This document shows, piece after piece, positions 54,519-63,955 of a stretch of 64,000 nt of DNA. This stretch comes from Shimia sediminis. Its GTDB lineage: Bacteria > Pseudomonadota > Alphaproteobacteria > Rhodobacterales > Rhodobacteraceae. The stretch is from assembly GCF_003990645.1 (NCBI RefSeq), contig NZ_RYZK01000003.1:1-64000 (forward strand), written 5' to 3'. Under the pieces are notes generated by a model that was not told the DNA's origin, made no database searches, and saw only the letters and a list, made by a program, of their open reading frames with translations. Position 1 is the stretch's first letter; each line of letters starts with the position of its first letter. Position numbers and translations under genes: made by a program.

Positions 54519-55796
54519 GTGAAACACACTGAAAAAGAGACAATTACAGTCCTCGGACTGGGGTACGTTGGATTGCCGCTTGCCGTGCGCTTGGCAGAGT
54601 GCGGTTTTGATGTTCTGGGGTTTGATATTGATGCGGACCATGTCGCCGCATTGACCTGTGGCAAGGATCGCAGCGGTGAAGTATCGCCGGAAACACTGGC
54701 GGCCTCGAGCATGACATTCTCGGCTGATGCGCCCTCGCTTCGAGGACGAAGTGTTTTTATCCTTTCGGTGCCAACACCGGTCAATGATGCCAACAAGCCG
54801 GATCTGTCGCCGGTGGAAGCTGCATGTGAAACCATTGCGCCATATCTTGAGAAGGGTGCCTTGGTCATCCTGGAATCAACGGTTTATCCCGGCGTCACTG
54901 AAGAGGTTTGTGGGCCGATTCTTGCAGAAAAAAGCGGTCTCGCTGCGGGGCGCGATTTCAAACTGGGTTATTCGCCCGAGCGCGCCAATCCAGGCGATGC
55001 CCAGCATTCGCTTGTAAACGTCGTCAAGGTCATCGCCGCTCAGGATGAAGAGACGTTGGACCGGGTCGAAGCGATTTACAAACCTGCGATCACCAAGGGC
55101 CTGCATCGCGCCCCTTCCATCAAAACCGCAGAAGCGGCCAAGGTGATTGAAAACACCCAGCGCGATCTGAACATCGCCTTGGTAAATGAGTTCGCTCTTA
55201 TCTTTGACAAGATGGGCTTGGACACATTGGAAGTCCTTGAGGCCGCAGGCACGAAATGGAACTTTCTGAACTTTCGGCCGGGGCTGGTCGGGGGGCATTG
55301 CATTGGCGTTGACCCCTACTATCTGACCTACCGCGCAGAGCAACTCGGCTATCATCCCGAGGTGATCCTTGCCGGTCGCAGGATAAACGATCACATGGGG
55401 CGCCACGTCGCACAAAAAATGGTTCAGGCCATTCTGGCGCGTGGCGACAACCCGGCGCACGCTCGTGTTTTGGTCATGGGGTTCACATTCAAAGAAAACT
55501 GCCCCGATACGCGTAACACGCGCGTTGCGGACATCGTGGAAGAGCTTCGGGCGTACTCGGTCGATGTGGATATCTGGGATCCCTGGGTTGATCCGTCGAC
55601 ATTACAGCAGCAATACGGGTTATCCTGTGTCGAAAAGCCCGAAAAAGACGCATATGACGGTATCGTCATTGCCGTTGGGCATTCTCAGTTTACCTCGATG
55701 GGAAGTGACGCAATAAGAGCACTCGGAAAGCCTGACGCTTTGCTTTACGATATCAAAGGGGTACTGGCGAAGTCTGAGTCGGACCTGCGACTTTAG
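54519..55796 (+). CDS. Nucleotide-sugar dehydrogenase (UDP-HexNAc 6-dehydrogenase type)
   Basis: The 425-residue enzyme begins with ITVLGLGYVGLPLAVRLAE. The catalytic cysteine lies in GLVGGHCIGVDPYYLTYRA and the C-terminal domain contains GFTFKENCPDTRNTRV. The GHCIGVDPYYLTY form is that of TviB/WbpO/WecC-like enzymes, which oxidise UDP-GlcNAc or UDP-GalNAc to the uronic acid, rather than UDP-glucose dehydrogenase. The start is a GTG at 54519. It opens the glycan cluster and would supply an acidic aminosugar donor. Confidence 0.92.
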   Translation: MKHTEKETITVLGLGYVGLPLAVRLAECGFDVLGFDIDADHVAALTCGKDRSGEVSPETLAASSMTFSADAPSLRGRSVFILSVPTPVNDANKPDLSPVEAACETIAPYLEKGALVILESTVYPGVTEEVCGPILAEKSGLAAGRDFKLGYSPERANPGDAQHSLVNVVKVIAAQDEETLDRVEAIYKPAITKGLHRAPSIKTAEAAKVIENTQRDLNIALVNEFALIFDKMGLDTLEVLEAAGTKWNFLNFRPGLVGGHCIGVDPYYLTYRAEQLGYHPEVILAGRRINDHMGRHVAQKMVQAILARGDNPAHARVLVMGFTFKENCPDTRNTRVADIVEELRAYSVDVDIWDPWVDPSTLQQQYGLSCVEKPEKDAYDGIVIAVGHSQFTSMGSDAIRALGKPDALLYDIKGVLAKSESDLRL

Positions 55797-55830
55797 ATTG
55801 CGTAATTGTTTGGGGCGGGGAGTGCCTGAC

Positions 55831-57045
55831 GTGACAAATAATCCTGGACAAGGGGGCGGCCCAAGCGCGCCGCGCGTGCTGTTTTATAGCCACGATACCT
55901 TTGGTCTGGGCCATTTGCGGCGTTCCCGGGCTCTGGCCAGTGCAATAACTTCGGCAGATGATCGGATATCGGCAATTATCCTGACCGGATCTCCCGTTGC
56001 GGGGCGTTTCACTTTCCCCAAACATGTCGACCATATCCGGTTGCCCGGCGTCACCAAGAACCCGGATGGCTCATATGCGTCAGAGGCGCTTGGCTTGGAT
56101 ATCGATGAGACTACCGAGTTGCGCGCTGGGCTGATCAAATCCGCGGCAATGCACTTTAATCCCGACATACTGATTGTGGACAAGGAACCAACGGGATTTC
56201 GCGGAGAGTTGATCCCTGCTTTGGATTGGCTGCGCAACAAACGCAAGGCAAAGCTGGTTCTTGGATTGCGGGATGTTCTGGACGAGCCCGATGTTCTGGC
56301 TGCCGAATGGGAGCGCAAGGGTGCCTTGGTCGCGGCCGAAAAGTACTACGATGAAATCTGGGTTTATGGCCTGCGCTCTATCTATGATCCGACCGCCGGT
56401 CTCGATCTGTCTCCATCGTTCCGGTCTCGGATGAAATACACCGGTTACCTGCATCGTGAAGAGTTGCAGGACGGCGTCGTCCCACATGAGGAATACGTTC
56501 TGGTAACACCTGGGGGCGGCGGTGATGGCGCGGGGATGGTGAATCTCGTCCTCTCGGCCTATGAGCAGGATCCAGATCTGCAGCCCAATGCCAAGCTGGT
56601 TTACGGGCCCTTCCTGTCCGGAGAAAACCGCGCCGAGTTCGAAGCCCGTGTCGAGGCCTTGAATGGCCGCGTGCAAACCACCGGGTTTGACAGTCGTATT
56701 GAGAACCTGATCGCCGGCGCGCGGGGTATTGTCTCGATGGGCGGATACAACACTTTCTGCGAGGTTTTGTCTTTTGACAAGCCTGCCGTCATCGTGCCGC
56801 GCACAAAACCCAGGCTCGAGCAATACATCCGTGCGAACCGCGCCGAGGAACTTGGCCTCGTGCGTGTGCTGGACGAGTATCGCGACGGCCTCACGGTTGA
56901 CGCCATGATTAAAGCCATCCGTGCCCTGCCCAGCCAACCCAAACCTTCGGCCGCTTTCGTACCGGGCCTTTTGGATGGATTGGATTTTGTGTCAGATCGG
57001 GCGCTTGATCTCTTGGGGCTGCGAGACGCGCAAGGGGTCGCATGA
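55831..57045 (+). CDS. MurG-like glycosyltransferase (GT28-type C-terminal domain)
   Basis: I choose GTG 55831 (GGGGAG 8 nt upstream), giving 404 residues. The N-terminus VLFYSHDTFGLGHLRRSRAL and the C-terminal donor-site segment ARGIVSMGGYNTFCEVLSFDKPAVI fit a two-domain GT-B enzyme of the MurG/GT28 group. It is a distant paralogue of the 59929 gene (shared GLGHL/GTGHL, YTGYL/YTGYV, SMGGYNT/SMCGYNT). It overlaps the next glycosyltransferase gene by 4 nt. Donor and acceptor unknown. Confidence 0.85.
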   Translation: MTNNPGQGGGPSAPRVLFYSHDTFGLGHLRRSRALASAITSADDRISAIILTGSPVAGRFTFPKHVDHIRLPGVTKNPDGSYASEALGLDIDETTELRAGLIKSAAMHFNPDILIVDKEPTGFRGELIPALDWLRNKRKAKLVLGLRDVLDEPDVLAAEWERKGALVAAEKYYDEIWVYGLRSIYDPTAGLDLSPSFRSRMKYTGYLHREELQDGVVPHEEYVLVTPGGGGDGAGMVNLVLSAYEQDPDLQPNAKLVYGPFLSGENRAEFEARVEALNGRVQTTGFDSRIENLIAGARGIVSMGGYNTFCEVLSFDKPAVIVPRTKPRLEQYIRANRAEELGLVRVLDEYRDGLTVDAMIKAIRALPSQPKPSAAFVPGLLDGLDFVSDRALDLLGLRDAQGVA

Positions 57046-58277
57046 CCAGAAAACACCCAAGGCTGGCGGTGGTTGTCAAAGGATGGCCACGCCTGTCTGA
57101 AACCTTCATTGCGCAGGAACTCGTGGCTCTCGAAGAGATGGGTCACACCCTTGAAATCTGGTCCTTGCGCTTTCCCACAGACAAAAAGCGTCACCCGCTG
57201 CATGATCGCCTGAATGCACTGGTGCGCTATCTCCCTGAATATCTGCACCAAGAGCCGCTGCGCGTTACGCGTGGCGTGATCCGGAATGTGCTGCGCCCCG
57301 GGTTCTGGCGCGCGGCGGGTCTTTGGCTGCGCGACCTGAAGCGCGATGTCAGCCGCAATCGTGTACGTCGCTTTGGCCAGGCCTGTGTGCTGGCGGCTGA
57401 AATGCCTGGCGATACCTCGGCACTCTATGCCCACTTTATGCATACCCCTGCGTCTGTTGCGCGCTATGCGGCAGTCATGCGGGGTCTCAAATGGGGTGTT
57501 TCAGCGCACGCCAAGGACATCTGGACGTCTCCCGACTGGGAGAAGCAGGAAAAGCTGACCGCGCAGTCCTCTGGCGCCACGTTTCTCGCGACCTGTACCG
57601 GGTTTGGGGCCGAACACCTGAAAGAACTGGCAGATACACCTGATCGGGTTGAGTTGATCTATCACGGGCTTGATCTGGCGCGCTTTCCAGCGCCACCCCA
57701 GATGCGAAACGACAAAGAGACGGTCACTTTTCTGTCCGTCGGTCGTTTGGTCGAAAAGAAAGGTTTTGACAATCTCATCGAAGCCTTGGCTTTGTTGCCA
57801 CAAGGCCTGGATTGGCACTGGGACCATATCGGTGGCGGGGGTTTGGGCGATACTTTGAAAAACCGGGCGCTGGAACTCGGGATCGCCGACAACATCACGT
57901 GGCACGGGGCCTGCGATCAGCCCGAGGTCATCGAAGCAATGCGCAAATCGGATATCTTCGTGTTGCCGAGCCGCATTGCCAGCGATGGTGACAGAGACGG
58001 ATTGCCAAATGTCCTGATGGAAGCGGCCTCACAAAAGCTGTGCATTCTGTCGACCCCGGTGTCGGCAATTCCAGAGTTCATCGACAGTGGCACGCATGGG
58101 CTGTTGTCCAGCGATGCGCCCGACGCTCTGGCGGCGGCGATGGCGGAACTGGCGAGCAGTGCACAGACACGTCATGCCATGTCCGAGGCAGCCTATGAAC
58201 GCTTGACGCAGGACTTCCTGATGGCCCCTGGTATCAGGACTCTGGATGGTCGTTTGGCGAGCTTGTTTCAGGATTAG
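57042..58277 (+). CDS. Glycosyltransferase family 4
   Basis: The 411-residue protein has the GT4 pattern: VVVKGWPRLSETFIAQELVAL at the N-terminus (typical of exopolysaccharide GTs), GVSAHAKDIW in the acceptor domain, FLSVGRLVEKKGFDNLIEAL and DGLPNVLMEAASQK in the donor domain. It probably adds one sugar to a lipid-linked glycan at the membrane. Overlap and 3-nt spacing to its neighbours show one transcript from 54519 to 62299. Confidence 0.9.
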   Translation: MTRKHPRLAVVVKGWPRLSETFIAQELVALEEMGHTLEIWSLRFPTDKKRHPLHDRLNALVRYLPEYLHQEPLRVTRGVIRNVLRPGFWRAAGLWLRDLKRDVSRNRVRRFGQACVLAAEMPGDTSALYAHFMHTPASVARYAAVMRGLKWGVSAHAKDIWTSPDWEKQEKLTAQSSGATFLATCTGFGAEHLKELADTPDRVELIYHGLDLARFPAPPQMRNDKETVTFLSVGRLVEKKGFDNLIEALALLPQGLDWHWDHIGGGGLGDTLKNRALELGIADNITWHGACDQPEVIEAMRKSDIFVLPSRIASDGDRDGLPNVLMEAASQKLCILSTPVSAIPEFIDSGTHGLLSSDAPDALAAAMAELASSAQTRHAMSEAAYERLTQDFLMAPGIRTLDGRLASLFQD

Positions 58278-58280
58278 GTC

Positions 58281-59351
58281 ATGGCTCGCATTGCCTTTTA
58301 CGCGCCCATGAAAACGCCCAACCACCCGGTTCCTTCGGGCGATCGCGAAATGGCACGGGGCATCATGGCCGCGCTTGAGCACCCCTTTCGCAAAGCCGAG
58401 GTCGAGCTTGTGTCAGAGTTTCGCAGCTACGAAGGCAAGGGCGATACGGCGTCACAGAACCACCTTATCAATAAGGCCAGGGTTGAGGCTGAGCGCCTTG
58501 AAATACAGGGTGGATGGGACGCTTGGGTGACCTACCACAACTATTACAAGGCCCCCGACTTGATCGGCCCTGCGGTCTCAAAGGCTCTTGGAATTCCGTA
58601 TCTGCTGATCGAAGCGACCCGAGCCTCCAAACGGCTGGATGGACCTTGGGATCAGTTTGCACGAGCCTCTGACGCGGCTTGCGACGCTGCCAGTGCGATT
58701 TTCTACCTGACGGCCCTCGATGCAGAAGGTCTGGCCCCCTACCGTCGAGACGACCAGCCCATGGTCAACCTGCACCCTTTTCTCAGATCCGAACACCTGC
58801 CCGCGCCCAGTCGGGGTCAAAGTATTCTGAGCGTTGGTATGATGCGGCACGGGGATAAGCTGGCGTCGTACAAGATCATCGCCGAGACGCTTGCGCATCT
58901 GTCCGGAGACTGGCGTTATGACATCGTTGGTGATGGTCCGGCAAGGTCGGACATCGAGGCATTGTTTGCCACTTTTGGTGACAAGGTTCGTTTTTTGGGT
59001 CAACGCGACGCAGAGGAGGTGCAAGCGGCCTATGACGGTGCCCGAGTCTTTCTTTGGCCGGGCGTGAACGAAGCCTTTGGCATGGTTTATCTGGAGGCCC
59101 AGGCGGCTGGTGTCCCCGTGGTCGCGCAGGATCGACCGGGCGTGCGCGACGTCGTGCCAACCTCGGCGCTCGTGCCAGTCGGGCAGGAAACCCGCCTTGC
59201 CAATGCGGTTGCCGCGCTTTTGCAAAGTGATACGGTCTGGTCGACCCGCAGTCTTGAGGCGCGTGAGCTGGTTGGCAAAAACCATCTCATCACCGCAGCG
59301 AGACAGACGCTTTGGTCCGTTTTGGACCCGTTATTGGAGGAAGGAACATGA
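58281..59351 (+). CDS. Glycosyltransferase (GT-B, GT4-like)
   Basis: The 356-residue protein begins RIAFYAPMKTPNHPVPSGDREMARG and has the GT4-like donor segment VFLWPGVNEAFGMVYLEAQA near residue 255, with the conserved glutamate. Its N-terminal half is less conserved. It overlaps the histidine phosphatase gene by 4 nt. Specific sugar and linkage unknown. Confidence 0.88.
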   Translation: MARIAFYAPMKTPNHPVPSGDREMARGIMAALEHPFRKAEVELVSEFRSYEGKGDTASQNHLINKARVEAERLEIQGGWDAWVTYHNYYKAPDLIGPAVSKALGIPYLLIEATRASKRLDGPWDQFARASDAACDAASAIFYLTALDAEGLAPYRRDDQPMVNLHPFLRSEHLPAPSRGQSILSVGMMRHGDKLASYKIIAETLAHLSGDWRYDIVGDGPARSDIEALFATFGDKVRFLGQRDAEEVQAAYDGARVFLWPGVNEAFGMVYLEAQAAGVPVVAQDRPGVRDVVPTSALVPVGQETRLANAVAALLQSDTVWSTRSLEARELVGKNHLITAARQTLWSVLDPLLEEGT

Positions 59352-59932
59352 TCCGCTTTGCCATGCTGCGCCACGGACATACGGAATGGAACCGTGCCGG
59401 ACAGATTCAGGGGCGCACAGACATTCCGCTGGATGATGAGGCCCGCGAGGGACTGCGCGCGTTTCGTTTGCCTGAGGGGTGGCACGAGGCTGATCTTTAC
59501 TCCAGCCCTCTGAAACGCGCATTTGAGACCGGCCAGATCGTTTCAGGCCGAGACCCGCAAACCGTCGATGCCCTGATCGAGATGGATTGGGGCCTCTGGG
59601 AAGGCAAGAAAGGCGTGGACCTGAAGGCGGATCCAAAAAACGGATTTCGTGACATCGAGCATTGGGGCTGGGACTATCGTCCACCACAAGGTGAGAGTCC
59701 GGCTGACGTCTGGCAGCGGATTTCCGGCTGGCTGTTTGGGTTGAAGCAAGACAGCATAGCCGTTTGCCACATTGGGATCATGCGCATGGTTCTGGCGCAG
59801 GCCCATGGCTGGGATTTCGACGGCCCAGCCCCCTTTGCGGTCAAACGAAATCGCTTGTTCGTGGTTGAGGTCGATGAAAGGTCTGTGCGCGTCGCCGACC
59901 CGGATATCGTGCGATTGGAGCCTGCTGCGTGA
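59348..59932 (+). CDS. Histidine phosphatase family protein
   Basis: From ATG 59348 the 194-residue protein has the phosphohistidine motif MLRHGHTEWNRAG with His9, YSSPLKRAFETG and the second histidine in AVCHIGIMRM. Family members act as broad phosphatases. Inside a glycosyltransferase operon it may dephosphorylate a sugar or lipid-phosphate intermediate; a phosphatidylinositol-phosphate phosphatase role is attractive, since none is obvious in the ino1 locus, but is speculative. The frame is fused by 4-nt overlaps at both ends. Confidence 0.88.
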   Translation: MIRFAMLRHGHTEWNRAGQIQGRTDIPLDDEAREGLRAFRLPEGWHEADLYSSPLKRAFETGQIVSGRDPQTVDALIEMDWGLWEGKKGVDLKADPKNGFRDIEHWGWDYRPPQGESPADVWQRISGWLFGLKQDSIAVCHIGIMRMVLAQAHGWDFDGPAPFAVKRNRLFVVEVDERSVRVADPDIVRLEPAA

Positions 59933-61068
59933 AGGTCCTGATTGCCGTCACACACCTTTTGGGCACAGGCCACCTTGCCCGAGCGCTGACCCTTGGCCGT
60001 GCCTTTGGTGCCGCAGGGCATGACGTGACCGTCTTGTCCGGCGGACAGCCCGCACCCCAGCTTGACTATTCGGGCGTGCGGCTGATCCAAATGCCACCCA
60101 TCGCGTCGGATGGCACGAACTTTACGCGACTTTTGGATGCGAACGGCGGGGACGTGGATGGCGCCTATCGTGACAGGCGCAAGGCCGCGGCCCTAGGGGC
60201 TTTGCACGACATCAAACCCGATGTTTTGATCCTTGAGCTATTCCCCTTTGGTCGGCGGTCCTTGTCCGAAGAGTTTCTTGCGCTGCTTGATGCGGCCGTA
60301 AACCAATCTCCCCGACCTCGGGTGTTGTGTTCTATACGTGATATCCTCGCGCCGCCCTCCAAGCCGTCAAAAGCTGAAAGGGCCGAGCAGATTCTCAGCC
60401 AACACTTTGACGGCGTCTTGGTGCATTCCGACCCTCATGTCACCACATTGGCGGACAGTTGGCCGACCACCGAAGCTCTCAGCAAAAAGCTGATGTACAC
60501 CGGTTACGTCGCCCCAGAGGCCGCGGAACCGCATCCGATGGAAACTGGCCAGGACGAGGTCCTTGTCAGCGCTGGGGGTGGCTCTGTTGGTCAGGCACTG
60601 TTTGAATGCGCGATTGATGCTGCTCGATTGACGACGCACCATTGGCGCCTGTTGGTTGGCGGAAAGGATCGCGAAGACAGAATTTCCCAGCTGCGACAGC
60701 GTGCAGGGGCTTTGAACATAACGATTGAAGGAGTGCGCCCTGACTTTCGCCAGATGCTTCACGGCGCGGCGTGTTCTGTCAGCATGTGTGGCTACAACAC
60801 GGCTTTGGATCTGTTGCAAACCGGGGCGCCCTCGGTGTTGGTTCCATTTGATGATGGTGGAGAGGTCGAACAAACCCTGCGCGCGCGCTCGCTTGCCAGC
60901 CAAAGCGCTATGGAGGTTCTGAAAAGTTCTGACGCCACACCAGAGCGCATGGCAGCGCTGGTCGAAAAAGTGGTTCAGGAAGGGCGGCGTCACGATGATA
61001 CGTTACTGATGGACGGTGCGGCGCGTTCGGTTGAAATCGTGGAAAATCTGCTTCAGGAGGCCGCATGA
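59929..61068 (+). CDS. MurG-like glycosyltransferase, second copy
   Basis: The 379-residue GT-B protein starts at GTG 59929 overlapping the phosphatase stop. N-terminal LIAVTHLLGTGHLARALTLG and the C-terminal SVSMCGYNTALDLLQTGAPSVLVPF correspond to the 55831 product, so the cluster contains two diverged MurG-like enzymes. Each presumably adds a distinct residue to the glycan. Confidence 0.86.
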   Translation: MKVLIAVTHLLGTGHLARALTLGRAFGAAGHDVTVLSGGQPAPQLDYSGVRLIQMPPIASDGTNFTRLLDANGGDVDGAYRDRRKAAALGALHDIKPDVLILELFPFGRRSLSEEFLALLDAAVNQSPRPRVLCSIRDILAPPSKPSKAERAEQILSQHFDGVLVHSDPHVTTLADSWPTTEALSKKLMYTGYVAPEAAEPHPMETGQDEVLVSAGGGSVGQALFECAIDAARLTTHHWRLLVGGKDREDRISQLRQRAGALNITIEGVRPDFRQMLHGAACSVSMCGYNTALDLLQTGAPSVLVPFDDGGEVEQTLRARSLASQSAMEVLKSSDATPERMAALVEKVVQEGRRHDDTLLMDGAARSVEIVENLLQEAA

Positions 61069-61820
61069 ACGTCGACTGGCACCCATTACGGGCCGAGTTT
61101 GAACTGTGGCGCAGTGCTGGGTTGCAGCTGCCGTTTTGGTGGCGGGATGACGATGCGACCGAGCCGACCAAAGCGCTGGAAGAGTTAAGTTCTCTGGCCA
61201 CTGCAACAGCTGTTCCGGTGCACCTCGCCATAATCCCACGTGATGCGACCCAAGAGTTGGGCAACGCCCTTGAGACCTCTCAGGAGTTCATCCCGGTGGT
61301 GCATGGATGGGCACATGAGAACTACGCCCCACCCAGTTTGAAAAAGGCCGAGTTTGGTGCAACACGCGAAGCCGATGACTGTGTTGCCGACTTGAAACAA
61401 TCCCTTGTGCGCATGAAGTCACTGGTGGGCGAAAGGTTGGCGCCGATGTTCGTACCGCCCTGGAATCGGATAGATCCGGCGCTCATGACCCCATTGGCCG
61501 AGGCGGGTTACAACGCTGTATCGACCTTTCTCCCGCGTCGAGAGCCTGACGCCGCGCCGGGACTGGCGCAGATCAACACACACCTTGATCCGATCCACTG
61601 GCGTGGAACACGCGGACTTGTCCCGCCAGAAGACCTTGTGGCTTTGATCGTCGCTCTGCTCAAAGATCGGCGCCGCGCTATCACCGACAATGCAGAACCC
61701 TTTGGGTATCTCACGCACCATCTTGTGCATGGTGCGGATATCTGGGAGTTCTCACGGCAGTTTTTGCATGAAATGTGCGACGGGCCAATCCGCCTCTATC
61801 GCCATGACAAGAAGGAATAG
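61065..61820 (+). CDS. Polysaccharide deacetylase (NodB-like) family protein
   Basis: The 251-residue protein shows a NodB-type barrel: WWRDDDATEPTKALEEL (metal-binding Asp pair), IPVVHGWAHENYAPP (the HxxxH metal site) and MFVPPWNRIDPALM, the family's R/PPxG-like loop. It would remove N-acetyl groups from an aminosugar in the glycan. No signal peptide is visible, so it acts in the cytoplasm on a lipid-linked precursor. In GPI biosynthesis the second step is also a GlcNAc-lipid deacetylation, an analogy only. Confidence 0.82.
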   Translation: MNVDWHPLRAEFELWRSAGLQLPFWWRDDDATEPTKALEELSSLATATAVPVHLAIIPRDATQELGNALETSQEFIPVVHGWAHENYAPPSLKKAEFGATREADDCVADLKQSLVRMKSLVGERLAPMFVPPWNRIDPALMTPLAEAGYNAVSTFLPRREPDAAPGLAQINTHLDPIHWRGTRGLVPPEDLVALIVALLKDRRRAITDNAEPFGYLTHHLVHGADIWEFSRQFLHEMCDGPIRLYRHDKKE

Positions 61821-61822
61821 GC

Positions 61823-62299
61823 ATGAGCCGACTGGACAGTATGATGCGTCGCCTGGCAGCGCAGCGTGACGGGCTTGAATGGGGTCATGCCATGGCCGCA
61901 GACATCGCGGGGGACTACCTCGACATGGGGCTCGGAAATGGGCGCACCTATGACCATCTGCGGGAAATTGCCTCGGATCGCCGGATCTGGGTGATCGACC
62001 GGTCGCTGAACTGCCATCCATCCTGTGTCCCTCCGAAAGAGGACTTTCTGGAGGGTGAGGCCGAGGAAATGTTGAACAAACTGGCCGCTCAGGGCGCACA
62101 GATTGCTCTGGGTCACTATGACTTCGGCTTTGGTGTCAAGGAAAAGGACGTCGCCGAAGCAGCGCGCCTGTCGCCGATGATTGCAGTCGTTATGGCGCCC
62201 GGAGGCGTCTTGATCTCTGGTCAGCCTTTGGTCGGGTTTGAACAGGTGCGCGGTCCGGAAACCGTGGCGCCGGATCGCTATTGTTTCTATCGAACCTGA
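61823..62299 (+). CDS. Short class I SAM-dependent methyltransferase-like protein, paralogue
   Basis: The 158-residue product has the SAM motif YLDMGLGNGRTYDHLRE near residue 33 and mirrors the 45082-45573 protein in start (MSRLD), length and motif placement. It is the last gene of the glycan operon, starting 3 nt after the deacetylase. Its stop codon abuts the convergent TrhP-like gene with no spacer. Function inferred from the motif alone. Confidence 0.8.
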   Translation: MSRLDSMMRRLAAQRDGLEWGHAMAADIAGDYLDMGLGNGRTYDHLREIASDRRIWVIDRSLNCHPSCVPPKEDFLEGEAEEMLNKLAAQGAQIALGHYDFGFGVKEKDVAEAARLSPMIAVVMAPGGVLISGQPLVGFEQVRGPETVAPDRYCFYRT

Positions 62300-63955
62300 T
62301 TACTCGGCGGCGGGCAATTTCAGGTCCGCCGCTTCCGCTTTGGTCAGCATCGCCCCCTGTTTGCGTTGCAACAGGATTTCGCGGGCCTTGGCGTAAATGT
62401 CGTCTTGCCAGAAGATCAGGCAACCATTGCAGCCCTTGCCACAACAGCCTTCGGTGCCCTTCCGATTGGTCTTGAAGCGTTTGGTGTTTGCGTCCGCCTC
62501 GATGGCATCTACCAGCGCATCGCGACGGCGTTTGTAAGCTGTCTCATTGCTTGAATCCTTCACTTCCATGGCCAGCGCGGTCTTGTCGAGTTGCAGCCGT
62601 TTCCACTGCTCTTCGGTCAAGGCGCGTTCCTTGCGCAAAACCGTCATGGGCGGGAAGTTGGTGCGCAGATCGTCAAGGTCTTCATGCTGGAACAGGGCAA
62701 AGGGCAGGCGGATCACCGTCTTGGTTGATCCATGGATCACATCCTTTTTCTCGCCGGTTTCCGCCACTTCATACTCATACCCCCGCAACAGGATCGTGTT
62801 GCGGGCGACCGGGCTGACAATCTCGATCACATCGCCCGGCTCAAGTTTGTTTTTCACCTCAACAAGGAATGCGTCGTCTGTCACCTCGGTGACGAAACCC
62901 GCGTATTCCCACTGGGCAATAGCCTGCGTCTGTTCATACCCATGCGCAAGATTGGTCAGCCGCCCCTTGTGGAACGCCAGCGTGTAGCCGCGGTTGCCGA
63001 CTGTCTCCAGCTCTTCCATGTAGTTTGAAGCATCCCAGGTTTCGGGATCTGAATAATAGTCATCAATTGCCATGCGATAGGCCCGCGCCACGATGGCGGC
63101 ATAGTATTCCGACTTGCCGCGCCCCTCGACCTTGAGACTGTCGACACCAATGCGCAGGTAGTCGTCGAGTTTCGGCATCAGGCAGAGGTCTTTGGAATTC
63201 AGGATGTAACTGCCACGTTCATCTTCCTGTATGGGCAGGAATTCACCAGGGCGCACGCCCTCTTCCAGAAGGAATTCAAACATGTGCAGATTGTCTTCAT
63301 CAACGATCAGTTCCTGCACTGTGCCGTCCTTCAGGCGCATGTGGAACTTGTAGTTCCAGCGGCAGGAATTGGCGCAGTTGCCTTGGTTCGCACCCCGTTC
63401 GGCCATGAAGTTCGACAGCAGGCAGCGGCCTGAGTACGTCATGCACATGGCGCCGTGAACGAAGGCTTCCAATTTGATATCGGGGCACTTTTCGCGAATT
63501 TCTTCCAATTCGGGAAAGGAAACCTCGCGGGCCAGAACAACCAGATCCGCCCCCTGCGCCTGCCAGAACTGTGTTGTCAGCCACGAAGCAATGTTGGCTT
63601 GTGTTGAGACGTGCAGCGGAATCTCAGGGGCGCGCTCGCGGACGTACTGAAACACGCCGGGGTCCGAGATGATCAAGCCATCAGGCCTGACCTTGCGAAC
63701 CGTTTCAAGGTATTCGTCAAGCTTGGGGATGTCTTTGTTGTGGGAAAACAGGTTCAGCGTCAGATAGGCCCGCCGCCCATGGGCATGGCAGAACTTAACG
63801 CCTTCGATCACGTCTTCCAGCGAGAATTCCGACTTGGTCCGCAAGCTCAGGTCAGGCGTCCCAAGATAGACGGCATCGGCCCCATAGAGAACCGCCATCT
63901 TCAGCTTGCGCAGGTTGCCTGCCGGCATCAGCAGCTCTGATCTGTGCTCAGTCAT
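62300..63955 (-). CDS. trhP: U32 family protein, TrhP/YegQ-like tRNA hydroxylation enzyme
   Basis: The 551-residue protein closely follows E. coli TrhP (YegQ): ELLMPAGNLRKLKMAVLYGADAVYLG at the start, FVHGAMCMTYSGRCLLSNFM and GNCANSCRWNY carrying the conserved iron-sulphur cysteines, then YILNSKDLCLMPKLDDYLRIG. TrhP makes 5-hydroxyuridine at the tRNA wobble position. This protein has about 100 extra C-terminal residues with another cysteine cluster, EGCCGKGCNGC, not found in the E. coli enzyme. RlhA-like activity is the alternative. Confidence 0.88.
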   Translation of the reverse strand: MTEHRSELLMPAGNLRKLKMAVLYGADAVYLGTPDLSLRTKSEFSLEDVIEGVKFCHAHGRRAYLTLNLFSHNKDIPKLDEYLETVRKVRPDGLIISDPGVFQYVRERAPEIPLHVSTQANIASWLTTQFWQAQGADLVVLAREVSFPELEEIREKCPDIKLEAFVHGAMCMTYSGRCLLSNFMAERGANQGNCANSCRWNYKFHMRLKDGTVQELIVDEDNLHMFEFLLEEGVRPGEFLPIQEDERGSYILNSKDLCLMPKLDDYLRIGVDSLKVEGRGKSEYYAAIVARAYRMAIDDYYSDPETWDASNYMEELETVGNRGYTLAFHKGRLTNLAHGYEQTQAIAQWEYAGFVTEVTDDAFLVEVKNKLEPGDVIEIVSPVARNTILLRGYEYEVAETGEKKDVIHGSTKTVIRLPFALFQHEDLDDLRTNFPPMTVLRKERALTEEQWKRLQLDKTALAMEVKDSSNETAYKRRRDALVDAIEADANTKRFKTNRKGTEGCCGKGCNGCLIFWQDDIYAKAREILLQRKQGAMLTKAEAADLKLPAAE

